Positions 17,658 through 28,000 of a DNA stretch of 64,000 bases are shown one piece after another. Numbering within the stretch: the first letter of the stretch is position 1; the number at the start of each line of letters is the position of its first letter. A model generated the notes under the pieces. That model saw nothing but the letters and a program-made list of their open reading frames with translations, was not told the DNA's origin and did not search any database. The stretch spans positions 14,531 through 78,530 of the forward strand of contig CAYYVQ010000008.1 in assembly GCA_964475205.1 (NCBI GenBank). The letters are read 5' to 3'. The translations under genes were made by a program, and so were the position numbers. The DNA is from CAYSRM01 sp964475205 (lineage in GTDB: Bacteria > Verrucomicrobiota > Kiritimatiellia > UBA8416 > CAYSRM01).

Positions 17658-18201
17658 TTCCTGTTTCTTCCGAAAGCAACGCTGCCATTTTTTTCATGGC
17701 ATAATGCAATATATAACCCACATTGCTTACCGTAAGACCTGTTATACTGCTTATTTCTTTGTATGACTTCTCTTCGTAAACTTTAAGAACCACAAGCTGC
17801 TGTTCGCGTTCGGAGAGCTTCTTTAGCGCCTGGACGGCATTGGCGGCCGAATCACTGATCCTGAAAGATGCTCCACGGTCAGGCGCTACATAATATTGTT
17901 TCTCTTCGGCATGCCGCTTGTGAAGAGAATGTTTTCGCGTTTCCTTCCTCATGTAATCCACTGTCATGTTGTGAGCAACGCGATAAAGCCAGCCTGAAAG
18001 CCTGGGCGAAGGGGTGAGATCGTCTTCCCATTTTTTATATAGTTTTATAAAGGTCTCCTGTACAATATTTTCCGCTACATCATGATGTGAAACAATTCGT
18101 GTCACATATCTCAACAGGGCAGTCTCGTATTCGTTCACGATGTTCTCAAAGTCGGAAATACGCTCACTTGCAGAAGAATTCTGTCTTTTCTTCTTTGTCA
18201 T
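17638..18201 (-). CDS. ECF-type RNA polymerase sigma factor
   Basis: The 187-residue protein has sigma region 2 (LLRYVTRIVSHHDVAENIV, then QETFIKLYKKW and LSGWLYRVAHN) and region 4 (ALKKLSEREQQLVVLKVYEE followed by SYKEISSITGLTVSNVGYIL), with the expected linker. It lacks region 3, as ECF factors do. It is followed by its probable anti-sigma factor, overlapping by 20 bp. Target promoters are not recognisable here. The 140 bp upstream, shared with the divergent HAD gene, contains a TTAACCTGGATTATTCA repeat terminus (18298-18315). No clear self-promoter was found. Confidence 0.92.
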   Translation of the reverse strand: MTKKKRQNSSASERISDFENIVNEYETALLRYVTRIVSHHDVAENIVQETFIKLYKKWEDDLTPSPRLSGWLYRVAHNMTVDYMRKETRKHSLHKRHAEEKQYYVAPDRGASFRISDSAANAVQALKKLSEREQQLVVLKVYEEKSYKEISSITGLTVSNVGYILHYAMKKMAALLSEETGNDSEKK

Positions 18202-18297
18202 GTTCAGTTAATCATCTTTTATGGTAAAAACGTTTTATGGACTATGTCTATTAGTTCAGATAACCTCATATTTTCAGGATGAGCTTTTTCTCAGATA

Positions 18298-18315
18298 GTT
18301 AACCTGGATTATTCA
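18298..18315. repeat. Solitary TTAACCTGGATTATTCA repeat terminus
   Basis: It matches the right end of the 43201-43373 element (TTAGCCTGGATTATTCA on the minus strand) with one difference. It lies between the divergent sigma-factor and HAD genes. No second end was seen. Confidence 0.6.
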
Positions 18316-18341
18316 ACTTGGCAACCAGGCAAAGTATATTA

Positions 18342-18998
18342 ATGCAGAAGATTCCGATAAAAACAATACAGCATGTGGTATGGGACTGGAACGGAACTCT
18401 GCTGGACGATGTTTCAGCCTGTGTGATGGCTTTGAACCGAATCCTGGCCCAACGCGGTCTGGGACGTATGAGCATAGAGGACTACCGGTCAGAGTTTGAC
18501 TTCCCGGTCAAAGATTTCTATGTAAAACTTGGGCTGGAGCTCAAGCAGGACGCCTGGCACGCGCTTGCCAGCGAATATCATGATTTTTACAACTTTTACT
18601 CCGCCGGTACGCCTTTAAGAACCGGCGCTTTAGATATTCTCAACCATCTCAACTCCCTGGGGATAGAAATGTCGGTTCTATCTGCATGCGAAAGAAATAT
18701 ATTGGGAATAATGCTTGAACAAAGAGGACTCAAATCCTATTTCCGGCGGGTCTCCGGTTTGCATAATCTTTACGCTGAATCCAAAATTGACATCGGTAAA
18801 GAACTTATATCAGATTTCCGGGCGCCTTCTTCAAAGATCGTGCTCGTTGGCGACACAACACATGACTTCGAGGTGGCCAGAGCATTGAACTGCCGTTGTA
18901 TCCTTGTTGCGGGCGGACATCAGTCCGACAACAGGCTGGAAAAATGCGGCTGCCCGATTGTGGCAGAACCGGCGGACATAGCCGGCTTGCTGTTGTAA
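18342..18998 (+). CDS. HAD-superfamily phosphatase (phosphoglycolate-phosphatase-like)
   Basis: The 218-residue protein has HAD motif I DWNGTLLDD near residue 14, motif II LSAC in 'GIEMSVLSACERNILG', a Lys in 'SKIDIGKELI' and motif IV GDTTHDFEVA. A C1-type cap region lies between motifs I and II (SIEDYRSEFDFPVKDFYVKL). The second Asp of motif I is Asn, a form seen in several HAD members, so activity is not excluded. A TTG at 18318 would give an N-terminal extension of eight residues without a binding site; ATG at 18342 is preferred. It ends 13 bp before the RACo-like gene and may be cotranscribed. Confidence 0.85.
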   Translation: MQKIPIKTIQHVVWDWNGTLLDDVSACVMALNRILAQRGLGRMSIEDYRSEFDFPVKDFYVKLGLELKQDAWHALASEYHDFYNFYSAGTPLRTGALDILNHLNSLGIEMSVLSACERNILGIMLEQRGLKSYFRRVSGLHNLYAESKIDIGKELISDFRAPSSKIVLVGDTTHDFEVARALNCRCILVAGGHQSDNRLEKCGCPIVAEPADIAGLLL

Positions 18999-19011
18999 TG
19001 AAAGGACCGGC

Positions 19012-20847
19012 ATGAAAAAAGAACTGAAAGTAACTTTCGAGCCTTCCGGGCGAACAGTTTACGTACTGGAAGGAACAACTCTTCTGGAAGCTGCAGCGCT
19101 GGGCGGATACATCATAGAAACACCTTGCGGCGGCGCAGGCAAATGCGGAAAATGCCTGGTTAAAATCACCTTTGGGAAATGCCCTGCATCCCAGCCCAAC
19201 GAGTCTGTTCTTTCGGATAAACAGATAGATGACGGATACCGTATGGCATGCCAGTGCACTGTCGAAGACAATCTTATTGTTGAAGTACCGGAAAAATCCC
19301 TGTTTCAGTCCGCTCAGAAAATTCTGTCCGAAAGCCTCCAGAGAGAAGGAGAACTGCGTACGGCAGTTGTAAAGAAACCGGTCAGACTGGAAAGGCCCTC
19401 GCGGTCTAATATACTTTCCGATATTGAAAGTCTGAAAAAAAACCTCGGCGAGGCAGAGATCGACCTGGCGGCAACAAGAAAACTTCCCGGCGCTTTGCGG
19501 GCAGAGAACTATTGCATAACAGCAACCATAGTGGACAACACTGTTATTGATGTCGAACCCGGAGACACATCACAGGAATGTTACGGTGTTGCATTTGACA
19601 TAGGCACCACTACAGTGGTCGGAACCCTGGTAGACATGATCCAGGATAAAGAAATTGCCGTTGCAAGCGCCATAAATCCCCAGACTTCTTTCGGAGACGA
19701 TGTTGTTTCCCGGATAAAGAAATGCAGGGAAGAGCCGGACGGACTTGGCGAACTTCAATCGGCAATAATCAACGCTGTGAACGAAATCGTGAACGAACTT
19801 GCAGACAAGGCCGGCATAGAAGGAACCCTGATATGCGAAGGAGTCTTTGCGGGAAATACAACAATGCAGCAGATCCTGTGCGGCATAACGCCTATTGCGC
19901 TGGGGGAAATTCCCTTTGTTCCGGTTTTTCGCGAAGCCCTTGAGACAAACGCCGCAAGCCTCGGCATTGCCATTAACCCCGCAGCCAGGGTTCATGTATT
20001 GCCCCAAATTGGCGGATTTGTCGGAGGCGATACCGTTGCGGGCATACTGGCCTCGAGACTGGACAAATACAAGCAGCCTGCGCTGCTTATCGATGTTGGA
20101 ACAAACGGTGAAATTGTGCTGGCTAACCGCGGACGACTGGTTGCCACATCGGTTGCGGCAGGCCCGGCTTTTGAAGGCGCAAGGATAATAAACGGCATGA
20201 GAGCAACATCCGGGGCCATTGAAAAAGTCGTGATGACCGATGATGTGTCGATAAATGTAATCGGAAACTCAACGCCCTCGGGCATATGCGGAACAGGCCT
20301 GGTAGACGCAACGGCTGAATTGCTGCGTTCAGGTATTCTTGAAAACTCCGGACGCATAAAGAATCCCGAAGAAGCGCCCGAAAATCTCCCGCCGGCTGTC
20401 CGTAAAAGGATCATAAGAAACGGCGACCATTCTGATTTTGTCCTGGTCTGGAAGAAAGAGTCTTCCACCGGACAAAACATCTGCCTCTATCAAAAAGACA
20501 TCCGGGAGCTTCAACTGGCCAACGGCGCAATCAGGGCAGGGATAAACATCCTGTTGAAAAAAGAAAACCTTTCAGCCAACGACCTTGGGAAGGTCCTTAT
20601 AGCCGGAGCCTTCGGCAATTTCATAAGGCGTCACAACGCCGGCCGCATCGGAATGCTTCCTGACGTGGAGATGGAAAAGATACAGTTCGTCGGAAATACG
20701 GCGTCCTTCGGCGCAAAAAGGGCCCTGCTTTCATTGACGGAACGAGTCCACGCAGGAAACATCCTTAAGATAACCGAACATCTTGACCTGTCCCTGAACC
20801 CCGAATTCCAGATACAGTTTGCAGAAGCAATGATATTCCCAGGCTGA
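19012..20847 (+). CDS. Reductive activator of corrinoid proteins (RACo-like; 2Fe-2S plus ASKHA ATPase domain)
   Basis: The 611-residue protein begins with a plant-type [2Fe-2S] domain with ligands C39, C45, C48 and C80 (TPCGGAGKCGKC and YRMACQC). A middle linker and then a large ASKHA/DUF4445 domain follow (GVAFDIGTTTVVGTL near residue 190; LLIDVGTNGEIVL near 363; IAGAFGNFIRRHNAGRIG near 547). This matches RACo/RamA-like proteins that use ATP to reduce inactive cob(II)alamin in corrinoid-dependent methyltransferase systems. An AAAGGA lies eight bases before ATG. No corrinoid protein or methyltransferase is beside it; the nearest methyltransferase-like gene is at 5367. It also resembles general COG3894 proteins of unsettled function. 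Confidence 0.85.
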   Translation: MKKELKVTFEPSGRTVYVLEGTTLLEAAALGGYIIETPCGGAGKCGKCLVKITFGKCPASQPNESVLSDKQIDDGYRMACQCTVEDNLIVEVPEKSLFQSAQKILSESLQREGELRTAVVKKPVRLERPSRSNILSDIESLKKNLGEAEIDLAATRKLPGALRAENYCITATIVDNTVIDVEPGDTSQECYGVAFDIGTTTVVGTLVDMIQDKEIAVASAINPQTSFGDDVVSRIKKCREEPDGLGELQSAIINAVNEIVNELADKAGIEGTLICEGVFAGNTTMQQILCGITPIALGEIPFVPVFREALETNAASLGIAINPAARVHVLPQIGGFVGGDTVAGILASRLDKYKQPALLIDVGTNGEIVLANRGRLVATSVAAGPAFEGARIINGMRATSGAIEKVVMTDDVSINVIGNSTPSGICGTGLVDATAELLRSGILENSGRIKNPEEAPENLPPAVRKRIIRNGDHSDFVLVWKKESSTGQNICLYQKDIRELQLANGAIRAGINILLKKENLSANDLGKVLIAGAFGNFIRRHNAGRIGMLPDVEMEKIQFVGNTASFGAKRALLSLTERVHAGNILKITEHLDLSLNPEFQIQFAEAMIFPG

Positions 20848-20940
20848 ACAGCCGGCACAAGCCACGCGCCTCGAGGAGGCGCTACTACAGCGCCCGCCAT
20901 ATACTTCCATTGGCCTGCCATCATTCTATATCCAGCATTC

Positions 20941-21092
20941 AACCTAGAAACGGCATTTGAACCTGTATACGGCACTTGAAATTCGGGAAGCGATGTATAT
21001 TATTACAAATAAGGAGTTTACAATTTATTGCGCCCCCACCCAAAGGGTGCGGGCGAGCTTCCCGAATTTCAAGCCGCAAGGGGTTGCCGATT
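20941..21092. repeat. Family A repeat copy 2, preceded by an extra terminus
   Basis: The core at 20961-21092 matches copy 3 except one base near the start (ACCTGTATACGG against ACCTATATACGG). A second similar terminus, AACCTAGAAACGGCATTTGA, lies directly before it (20941-20960). The 313 bp gap between the RACo-like gene and serA also has a short GC-rich inverted repeat around 20865-20900 and no coding sequence. Confidence 0.85.
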
Positions 21093-21159
21093 TTAAGATC
21101 ATGCTTTGCCACCCTGCGGCAGTGAGGAGAGTCCAAAATTGGAACACACAACTCTAAAT

Positions 21160-22740
21160 TTACAGCTTTATGCTGAATGAAGCAAGGGCGTCAATATCCT
21201 TTTCTATATCCGCCACCAGCTTATGCGGAACTCGCTGGTTCACTTTCATTATAGCAAGAGAATGGTTTGTTCTCGGATCATGAGGGTTACGAACATCTTC
21301 TATGTTTATGCCCCCGTCTGCAAGTTTAACGCCTATGTTGCCAAGGACACCGGGACGATCATCATAGAGAAACATCACCGTATTCCCGCTTGGCTCAAAC
21401 CATAGCTTGTTGAATTCGTTGATCCTTGAGACTATGATTACACCTTCCGCCACTGTTCCACGCACACTGGCGTGGCGCAACTCGCCGCCCCCCGCCGTGC
21501 TGGTCATGTCAATTGTAATAGAGTTCTCATATCCTTTGTCCTGGTCCACCTTTCGATCGACATATTCTATTCCCATTTCTTCGAGGTACGGCTTCGCAGC
21601 CCTGTGGTCCATGTGCCTGTCAAAATCCTCGGAAAAACCAGCAATTATCGGCACAAGCAGCCACTCGCCATATGGTTCAAGCGACCCGTAAAAACTCGTC
21701 TCCAGAAGCTTTAACGCTGTATTGTGCCCCACGATGCATCTGCAAAGCTTTGACAGGATATTCGCCAGCGTACAGAAAGTCTCATCAAGCCCCTCGGGAA
21801 TGCCCCTGTTGACTATGAAACTGGTTATGCCCTTTTCGTCAAAATCTATGAGTTCCTCCGCTGCTCTTTTTGCGGCCTTGTAGTTGGCTTCGTAAGTGCT
21901 GGCTCCCAGGTGGGGCAACATCAAGTCGGCAATATCCGCAACACTTTTCTTTCCCTCTGCGTCCTTACTGTAAACATCGTTGAGAAAACGAAGCTTCTTT
22001 TTTCCCTTAGCCCTGCGGAGGGCTTCCTCATCAATAATCCCGGCGCGAGCACAGTTGATTATCGTGGCTTTGTCCTTTATCCCGGCAAGGACATCTTCGT
22101 TTATCATGCCTCGGGTCTCGTCATTTTCGGGCACATGAAGCGTCACATAATCGGACCTCTCAAATAACTCGGAAAGAGAGACAAGCTGTATTCCCTCGTC
22201 TCTTGCCCGTTCTTCTGCAATGACGGGATCGTAACCAAGAAGTTGAACGTCAAAACCGGAAAGTCTTTTACATACCAGCCGCCCTATGTTTCCCAGTCCG
22301 ACAACGCCAACTGTCTTTCCGGCTATTTCACGGCCCATATACTGTTTCTTTTCCCATTTGCCTTCCCTGGTAGAAGGATCAGCCTCAATGATGTGGCGTG
22401 CATCAGCCAGCATCATGGCTACAACTTCCTCGGCCACCGCGTTGGAATTTGCTCCCGGCGTATTCATTACATCAATGCCCTTCACACGAGCATGCGTCAA
22501 ATCTATAGTATTTACTCCCGAACCTGCCCGCACAATGACTTTCAATTCCGGCAGGGCATCAATAATTTCAGCAGTTATCTTGTTGCTTCGAACCACAAGC
22601 GCGTACGTATCCGGGTGCTGCTTGACAAGCTCGTTCAGCGGGGTAGATTCTTCCTGGATTACTTCGTAGTTACCGTTTTCCTCCAGAAGTTGCCCGGCAA
22701 CAGGATCCAGTTTAGTTGGTATAAGCACCTTGCTTTTCAT
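21160..22740 (-). CDS. serA: D-3-phosphoglycerate dehydrogenase
   Basis: The 526-residue enzyme should oxidise 3-phosphoglycerate with NAD+ in the first committed step of serine synthesis. The sequence shows an N-terminal substrate-binding domain, the dinucleotide fold VGVVGLGNIGRLV near residue 143, a catalytic Arg (INCARAGIIDE), Glu and His motif (LMLPHLGAST), an intervening ASB domain, and a C-terminal ACT domain (LYDDRPGVLGNIGVKLADGG). Its length matches the long type 1 form. ATG at 22740 follows GGAG. An open frame extends 42 codons further upstream into a family B repeat, without a good start. Serine feedback through the ACT domain is typical of the family. Confidence 0.95.
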   Translation of the reverse strand: MKSKVLIPTKLDPVAGQLLEENGNYEVIQEESTPLNELVKQHPDTYALVVRSNKITAEIIDALPELKVIVRAGSGVNTIDLTHARVKGIDVMNTPGANSNAVAEEVVAMMLADARHIIEADPSTREGKWEKKQYMGREIAGKTVGVVGLGNIGRLVCKRLSGFDVQLLGYDPVIAEERARDEGIQLVSLSELFERSDYVTLHVPENDETRGMINEDVLAGIKDKATIINCARAGIIDEEALRRAKGKKKLRFLNDVYSKDAEGKKSVADIADLMLPHLGASTYEANYKAAKRAAEELIDFDEKGITSFIVNRGIPEGLDETFCTLANILSKLCRCIVGHNTALKLLETSFYGSLEPYGEWLLVPIIAGFSEDFDRHMDHRAAKPYLEEMGIEYVDRKVDQDKGYENSITIDMTSTAGGGELRHASVRGTVAEGVIIVSRINEFNKLWFEPSGNTVMFLYDDRPGVLGNIGVKLADGGINIEDVRNPHDPRTNHSLAIMKVNQRVPHKLVADIEKDIDALASFSIKL

Positions 22741-22826
22741 AACTTCTCCAATCCAGAGCTTTTTTGTCATTTCAAAAAGCCGTATTTTACAGTCCATCTG
22801 CAGATTAATCAAGACTTCCTGACTTC

Positions 22827-22998
22827 TTAACTCGCATGCCTCACAGGATTTCTGCTGCAAGGACAAGCCCCTGTGAGAAATGGCTGTTCACTGAAAGAAA
22901 TCACGACGGTCCTGTTCCCGGCTTCTGAATACCTGAATACTTAGCCCGCATATTCCACTGAATTTCGCACGGAGAGCGTGAAGAGTGCTCCTGCGGCG
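22827..22998. repeat. Two degraded family B fragments
   Basis: 22827-22877 begins TTAACTCGCATGCCTCACAG and ends in CTGTGAGAAATGGC, a short family B hairpin. 22941-22998 begins TTAGCCCGCATATTCCACTG and continues with AGAGCGTGAAGAGTGCTCC, resembling the left halves of copies 1 and 2. No right end follows the second. They occupy the gap between serA and the TPR gene; nothing else is seen there. Confidence 0.6.
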
Positions 22999-23088
22999 TT
23001 GGTTGCCGCCAAAGGCCGCCTTGTGTTTCATCAAATGGCTTCGAGTTATTCTTGTGCAATCAGACGACAATAATGTAAAGTTTTCAGT

Positions 23089-24090
23089 ATGCGATTGTTG
23101 TTGTTAATTTTATGCCTGTTTTCACTTGCGCCCGCTTATGCGCAGGTCGAGGAAGAAGACAACGGGGTTCTATGGGAAGAAACCCGTATTCAAGCGGCAG
23201 AAAAAAGGGAGCCGGGGTTTTTCAAACGCCCGGCTAAGAAAAATTCCGTATCCCAGCTCAACTACGCAAAAAACCTGCTTGAAAAAGGCAGAACCCGCAA
23301 GGCAAGGCGAGCATTTCTTAGACTCACGTATCAATGGCCCGATTCTGATGAAGCCCCGAAAGCACAGTATGAATACGCAAAGCTCCTTATGCAGAACGGC
23401 GCCTATATGCAGGCTTTCAAGGAATTTCAATACCTGATCAAACATTATCCCGGCGAGTTTCCATACAATAAAACACTGGACTACCAGTTTAAGATCGCCA
23501 ATCAAGTCAGGACGGAACGATGGGGCGACATACTTTTTCTCCCTGGTTTCTCAACTGCAGAACGTTCGCTGCCATTATACAGACAGATAGCCCAAAACGG
23601 TCCCAGCTGGGAGAAAACCCCTGAAATCTGGTTCTATATCGGCAGTGTGTACGAACAAACTCACGAATATGCACAAGCAATAGACGCATATGAAAAAATC
23701 ATATACAGAAACCCGGAAAGCAACGATGTCGCACAACGCGCAGCCTACAGACGGCTTCACTGCTTCTACGCCATGGTTAAACGCCGGCCCCGCGATGAAA
23801 ACATCTATCAACGCGCAATATCTTCCCATTTCCGGTTCCTCGAAAAATATCCGGACCACGAAAGAGCCAATCATGCCCGGAAAATGTTATCCGGGCTGAA
23901 ACAGGAACTCGAAGACATACATTATCGACAAGCGGTGTTTTATGATCGCAATACCGGCAAGGTTAAAGCTGCACTGATATCTTACCGGGATTTTTTGAAA
24001 AAATTCCCGTCATCAAAAAGAGCGCCGCAAATTAAAGCGCGCATCGAAGAACTTTCTGCTATCGCAAATCAAGAAGGCAAGGAACAATAG
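23089..24090 (+). CDS. Secreted TPR protein, BamD/YbgF-like
   Basis: The 333-residue protein has a signal peptide (MRLLLLILCLFSLAPAYA) and no lipobox Cys at the cleavage site. The mature region has repeated TPR-like pairs: YAKNLLEKGRTRKARRAFLR, 'YEYAKLLMQNGAYMQAFKEFQ', 'YIGSVYEQTHEYAQAIDAYEKI' and 'ALISYRDFLKKFPSSKRAPQ'. BamD-type proteins join the BAM complex that assembles outer-membrane beta barrels, and the family is often next to lptE in PVC and delta-proteobacterial genomes. The missing lipid anchor and extra repeats set it apart from classical BamD. lptE follows after 8 bp, so the two likely form an outer-membrane biogenesis unit. Confidence 0.8.
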   Translation: MRLLLLILCLFSLAPAYAQVEEEDNGVLWEETRIQAAEKREPGFFKRPAKKNSVSQLNYAKNLLEKGRTRKARRAFLRLTYQWPDSDEAPKAQYEYAKLLMQNGAYMQAFKEFQYLIKHYPGEFPYNKTLDYQFKIANQVRTERWGDILFLPGFSTAERSLPLYRQIAQNGPSWEKTPEIWFYIGSVYEQTHEYAQAIDAYEKIIYRNPESNDVAQRAAYRRLHCFYAMVKRRPRDENIYQRAISSHFRFLEKYPDHERANHARKMLSGLKQELEDIHYRQAVFYDRNTGKVKAALISYRDFLKKFPSSKRAPQIKARIEELSAIANQEGKEQ

Positions 24091-24098
24091 GTGCGGCT

Positions 24099-24644
24099 AT
24101 GAAAAGAAATATCACTGCCCGGAAATACTTCTTGATAAATTTCAATCGTGCCCTTTTGATGACATTTTGTGTCGCCCTGGCAGGGATGCTCTCCGGATGC
24201 GGCTACCGGTTCGGAACATCTCTTCCGCCGGGAATCCGTACCGTGCACATAAAGCCCTTTGCCAACCGGAGCGAGGAACCAGACCTGGAAAATACCGCTA
24301 CCAGGGCAACGATAAGCGAGTTTATCAGGGACGGCACACTGCAGGTTGTTGATGCCTCAAGCGCAGATGTAGTCCTTCATGGCGCCGTTACAGAATACAG
24401 CCTTGCCGCCCTGCTTTACGACGAGGATACTTCCGCAACTCCCGAAGAATACAGGCTGATTCTGACCGCTCAGATTAAACTGGTCGACAAGTCAACCGAA
24501 GAGACAATGCTTGAGACAACCATAAACGGCGACGCTGATTTCTTTATCGGCGCGGACCTTACTTCGGCAAAGAGTGAAGCGCTTCCTGAAGCCGCCGATG
24601 ACCTGGCCCGTAACATTGTCGACGCCGTGGTGGAGTACTGGTAG
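24099..24644 (+). CDS. lptE: LPS-assembly lipoprotein LptE-like
   Basis: The 181-residue protein has a leader with lipobox LSGC (Cys near residue 34). GYRFGTSLPPGIRTVHIKPF follows, the typical LptE start 'GYr..g..lp.gi..v.v..f'. A beta-rich domain continues to residue 175 (LILTAQIKLVDKSTEETML). LptE plugs LptD in the outer membrane to deliver lipopolysaccharide. It follows the TPR gene by 8 bp. The leader is longer than usual; an internal start (MTFCVALAGMLSGC) is possible. Its presence supports a Gram-negative envelope with LPS. Confidence 0.85.
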   Translation: MKRNITARKYFLINFNRALLMTFCVALAGMLSGCGYRFGTSLPPGIRTVHIKPFANRSEEPDLENTATRATISEFIRDGTLQVVDASSADVVLHGAVTEYSLAALLYDEDTSATPEEYRLILTAQIKLVDKSTEETMLETTINGDADFFIGADLTSAKSEALPEAADDLARNIVDAVVEYW

Positions 24645-24649
24645 CTGCT

Positions 24650-24913
24650 TCAGGCTGCGTTGCTTAACTTTTTTGATGCCCGCGACTTGCGTCTTGCTGC
24701 TGAATTGGCCTTGACTGCGCCTTTCTTAACCGCCTTATCTACAATACTACACAATTCCCTGTACGCGCTGCCGCGCTCTTCTTCGGAGCCGCCCTCAAGC
24801 GTGGCGTCAAAATTTTTTATTGCCGTTCTAACCCTGTGCCGTACCGCCTTGTTGCGGTCGTGCTTTTCCATGGATGTCCGCATTCTTTTTGCTGCGCTTT
24901 TATTGTTTGGCAT
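24650..24913 (-). CDS. rpsT: 30S ribosomal protein S20
   Basis: The 87-residue basic protein 'MPNNKSAAKRMRTSMEKHDRNKAVRHRVRT' has the usual S20 layout: N-terminal SAAKR-type motif, long helices and a Lys/Arg/Ala-rich tail (AARRKSRASKKL). S20 binds 16S rRNA early in small-subunit assembly. GGAGG lies upstream of the ATG. It converges on lptE with a 5 bp gap. The 180 bp upstream, before addA, holds no gene. Confidence 0.95.
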   Translation of the reverse strand: MPNNKSAAKRMRTSMEKHDRNKAVRHRVRTAIKNFDATLEGGSEEERGSAYRELCSIVDKAVKKGAVKANSAARRKSRASKKLSNAA

Positions 24914-25092
24914 ATATATCCAACCTCCCTAATTGTTCAAGCCATTGAATAGTAGCTATGTTTGAAGATGAATCAATGCAAAAATATGATATTCTCTGAA
25001 AAATACGCCGGGTAGCTGCTTTGCCCTTTAACCATAACTCAGCCGTTTCCTTCAGACCACCGCGCCTCAGGCAGGGCTGCCTGCGGCGGGAA

Positions 25093-28000
25093 CTATTCCG
25101 CCCCTGTTTTGAGATCAACCACCTGAGCCGAGCGCGTGAAAACCAGCTTCAATGAAACAGGCCTCGCTGGAATGCACAGCATTTTCCGAAGCGCTTTTTC
25201 ATAGGTTTCCAATTGAGATCTGTATTTTTCAGACGTCTTCACGGCATCAGCACGCCCATCAATCCCATCGCTCTTGAAATCGATAATAGTGGCAGCGGAT
25301 ACCCGACCTTCACGGCCATAACTGATGACAACCCTGTCAAACGCGCCGGAAACAAGTTTGCTGCCCATGATCATCTCAAATCTTTTTTCCCTCCACAGCA
25401 ACTGCTCTCCGGGCCCTTTACGCAAAACATTTTTCACGGCATGAGCCCTCAACGCAGCTCGAAACTCAGGAACAGCCGCCTCCACAACACGAGGCGGGGG
25501 GTTCTCTTCCTCAAGCCAGCGTCCTACAACATCATCTTCATCTGTCTGCTCAATCCATCCCACCTTCTCGAATAAGGAGTGAATCGCCGTGCCTATTTCC
25601 ATCGAAAGCCTGCGGCGAATATCGAAAATAAACGATATTCCATCCGTCGGCTCCTCGCTCCGCGATGGCTCCATTCTTTCCAGCTTTCGCTTTCCTATAT
25701 GTACCGGCTTGTCTTCCCCTGAAACGGATACGGCCTGGTCCGGCTCCTCGAGAGGCAACTCATCGTGCCAGTCCCTTTTCCCTGCCTCATAAACAACCGA
25801 CAGCTCATGTTCTCCAAGGCGCACACGAACAGAATCGTCAATCCCGGCTTTACCGGAAAGACGACTGCACAGAAACGCTCCGGCAGTATGCTCCCCGACA
25901 TCCTGAAGCGTTACCATGTATAAAGCCCTTTTGGCGCGCGTTAGCCCCACATAAAGCGTACATAACTCGCCGTAACACCGCCTGGCTCTTTCCGCCTCAA
26001 GGGCCTCGTTTAAAAACGGATCCCCTTCGACTATCACCTTGCGAGGCATCTTCAACAACCAGTCCGGATCTTCCTGGCGGCCACCGGCCAGAAGTCTATC
26101 GAATTTCGGTCTGAAAAGCGCGTTGCCCAGAAGATCAGGCAATATAACCACGTCAAAATCAAGACCCTTGGCCTGGTGAAAGGTCATAACCCGAACAGCA
26201 GAAATCGTCGCTTCCTCGTGCCTGGTATAATTGTCAATAAAATTAAGAAAAGCATTGCAGTCAGGATCATGAGAGACGTCAAACTCGCCTGCCGCAACAC
26301 TGAAATCTTCAATACGCAAACGCTCAAAATCATCAAGCTCAACAACTTCCCGAAGAACCTGACTCCAGTAGATCACAAACCTTCGGAAACCTTCTTCATG
26401 GATCATATTCTGAAGTTTCAGCACGGTATTTTCTCCGGCCAACCCGCCCTGCCGCAGGTTTTCTGCAAGAGGACTCATCTCAATGTGCCTCCAGGCGGCG
26501 CTATCGCCGGGATGCGCCGCAATTCTGACAAGAGAAAGAATAAGTTCCACTACCGCATTATCCCGTATCGCGGCTTTACCCTCGTTTACAACCGGCGCCT
26601 GCGGGCATTGGCTCCTGAGGATATTCACCAGGTCCCTGCCTTCCTTATTTGTCCTTACCAGGACAGCCACAGACAACCCCCTTTCCAGCGGGCTGGTCTG
26701 GTTGATTAGGGCGGCAACCGACTGGTAAACCGATTTTCCCGACTTATTGCTGTTTTTCTTTTTTGGAACCGTAAGCATACAGGCATATCCGGTTTCCGGG
26801 ACATGCTGATTGTTGTAAGAATGCACCGACCATGCCATATTCCATTCGTCAACCGCCTCGGGGGGCAGGCCGGAGTTTCCCAGATTGCCGAAAACAGTGT
26901 TAACCGTGTCAATCACCGGCTTCGCCGATCTGAATGATTCTGTGAGGGGCTCCTGTTCAATGTTGCCGCTGAATCGGTCAAGCAGACGCCGGAAGAGTTT
27001 ATGGTTACCCCCTCGCCATCCATAGATAGCCTGCTTGACGTCGCCTACATAGAAAAAACTTCGTTCCCCGGTTGTGTCCTGAATCACTTCATCGGCAAGG
27101 TTTGCCAGCGAGTTCCATTGCAGATTACTCGTATCCTGGAATTCGTCCAGGAGCCAGTGATCAAGCCTGCAATTCAGCCTGTAATCTATGTAGAGCCTGT
27201 TAAGAGTGTCAATAGTCCGGCTGATTTGCGCACCCTCTGAACCTGCCCTGCTAAGCAAGCGCTGAACGTCTTCGAATGTAAGGTTGCCCCCGGCCAATGC
27301 CATATCATTATATACATTCGAATAATGGTCCAGCACCTTGTGCAGACCTTTTGTCTGGTTTATGCACCTGTCAATTTCAACTCTCATTATGTTCGAAAGA
27401 AGTTTAAAAAGATTTCCGGAAATTCGTCCGGGCACATGATACTCTTTGCGTCTGTAATGAAGATCGGCGCTTCCTCTGGACAGAGACAATATTTGCGACA
27501 TGAGATCTTCAAAGACAACGTTCTCTATACTGCTGTCCCACAGAGAATTCGTGTCATAATTGGCGGCGAAATCCACAATCCTTTCAAGACTTTCAGCCAT
27601 GCGGGACGGCGCGCCCGTATCCTTTACCCATTCCTTGACCGCGTTTTCGGCCTGCCCAAGCTTCCGGGTTTTCTCCTGCCACGGTTTCCCTGTCGGCCAT
27701 ATCAGCTCTTCGTTGCCCCATCGATGAAAATCCGGGGCGAGATCGTAATACGATTTCATCGCGCTTATGAACTGGTCCAGGTTCTTTCCAAGATCCTTTT
27801 CTTCGTAACCAAACGTAGCCTGCTTGAATGCTTCGAAAAACCTTTTCTGAGCGCGGATTCCAACAAGAGAAGGGTTTAATATTCTTCCCAGCGCCTTCTG
27901 CCTCATAAGCTGCGCCGTTGCGCCTTCATTGTCGAAAACCCGGAAATCGGGCGCAACCCCAAGCTCAAGTGGAAAGGTCCGCACAATGCCTATAAGAAAG

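Noticed and set aside
22741..22866. N-terminal extension of SerA by 42 codons
   Set aside because: It runs into a family B repeat and has no binding site; the ATG at 22740 has GGAG and matches the family start.
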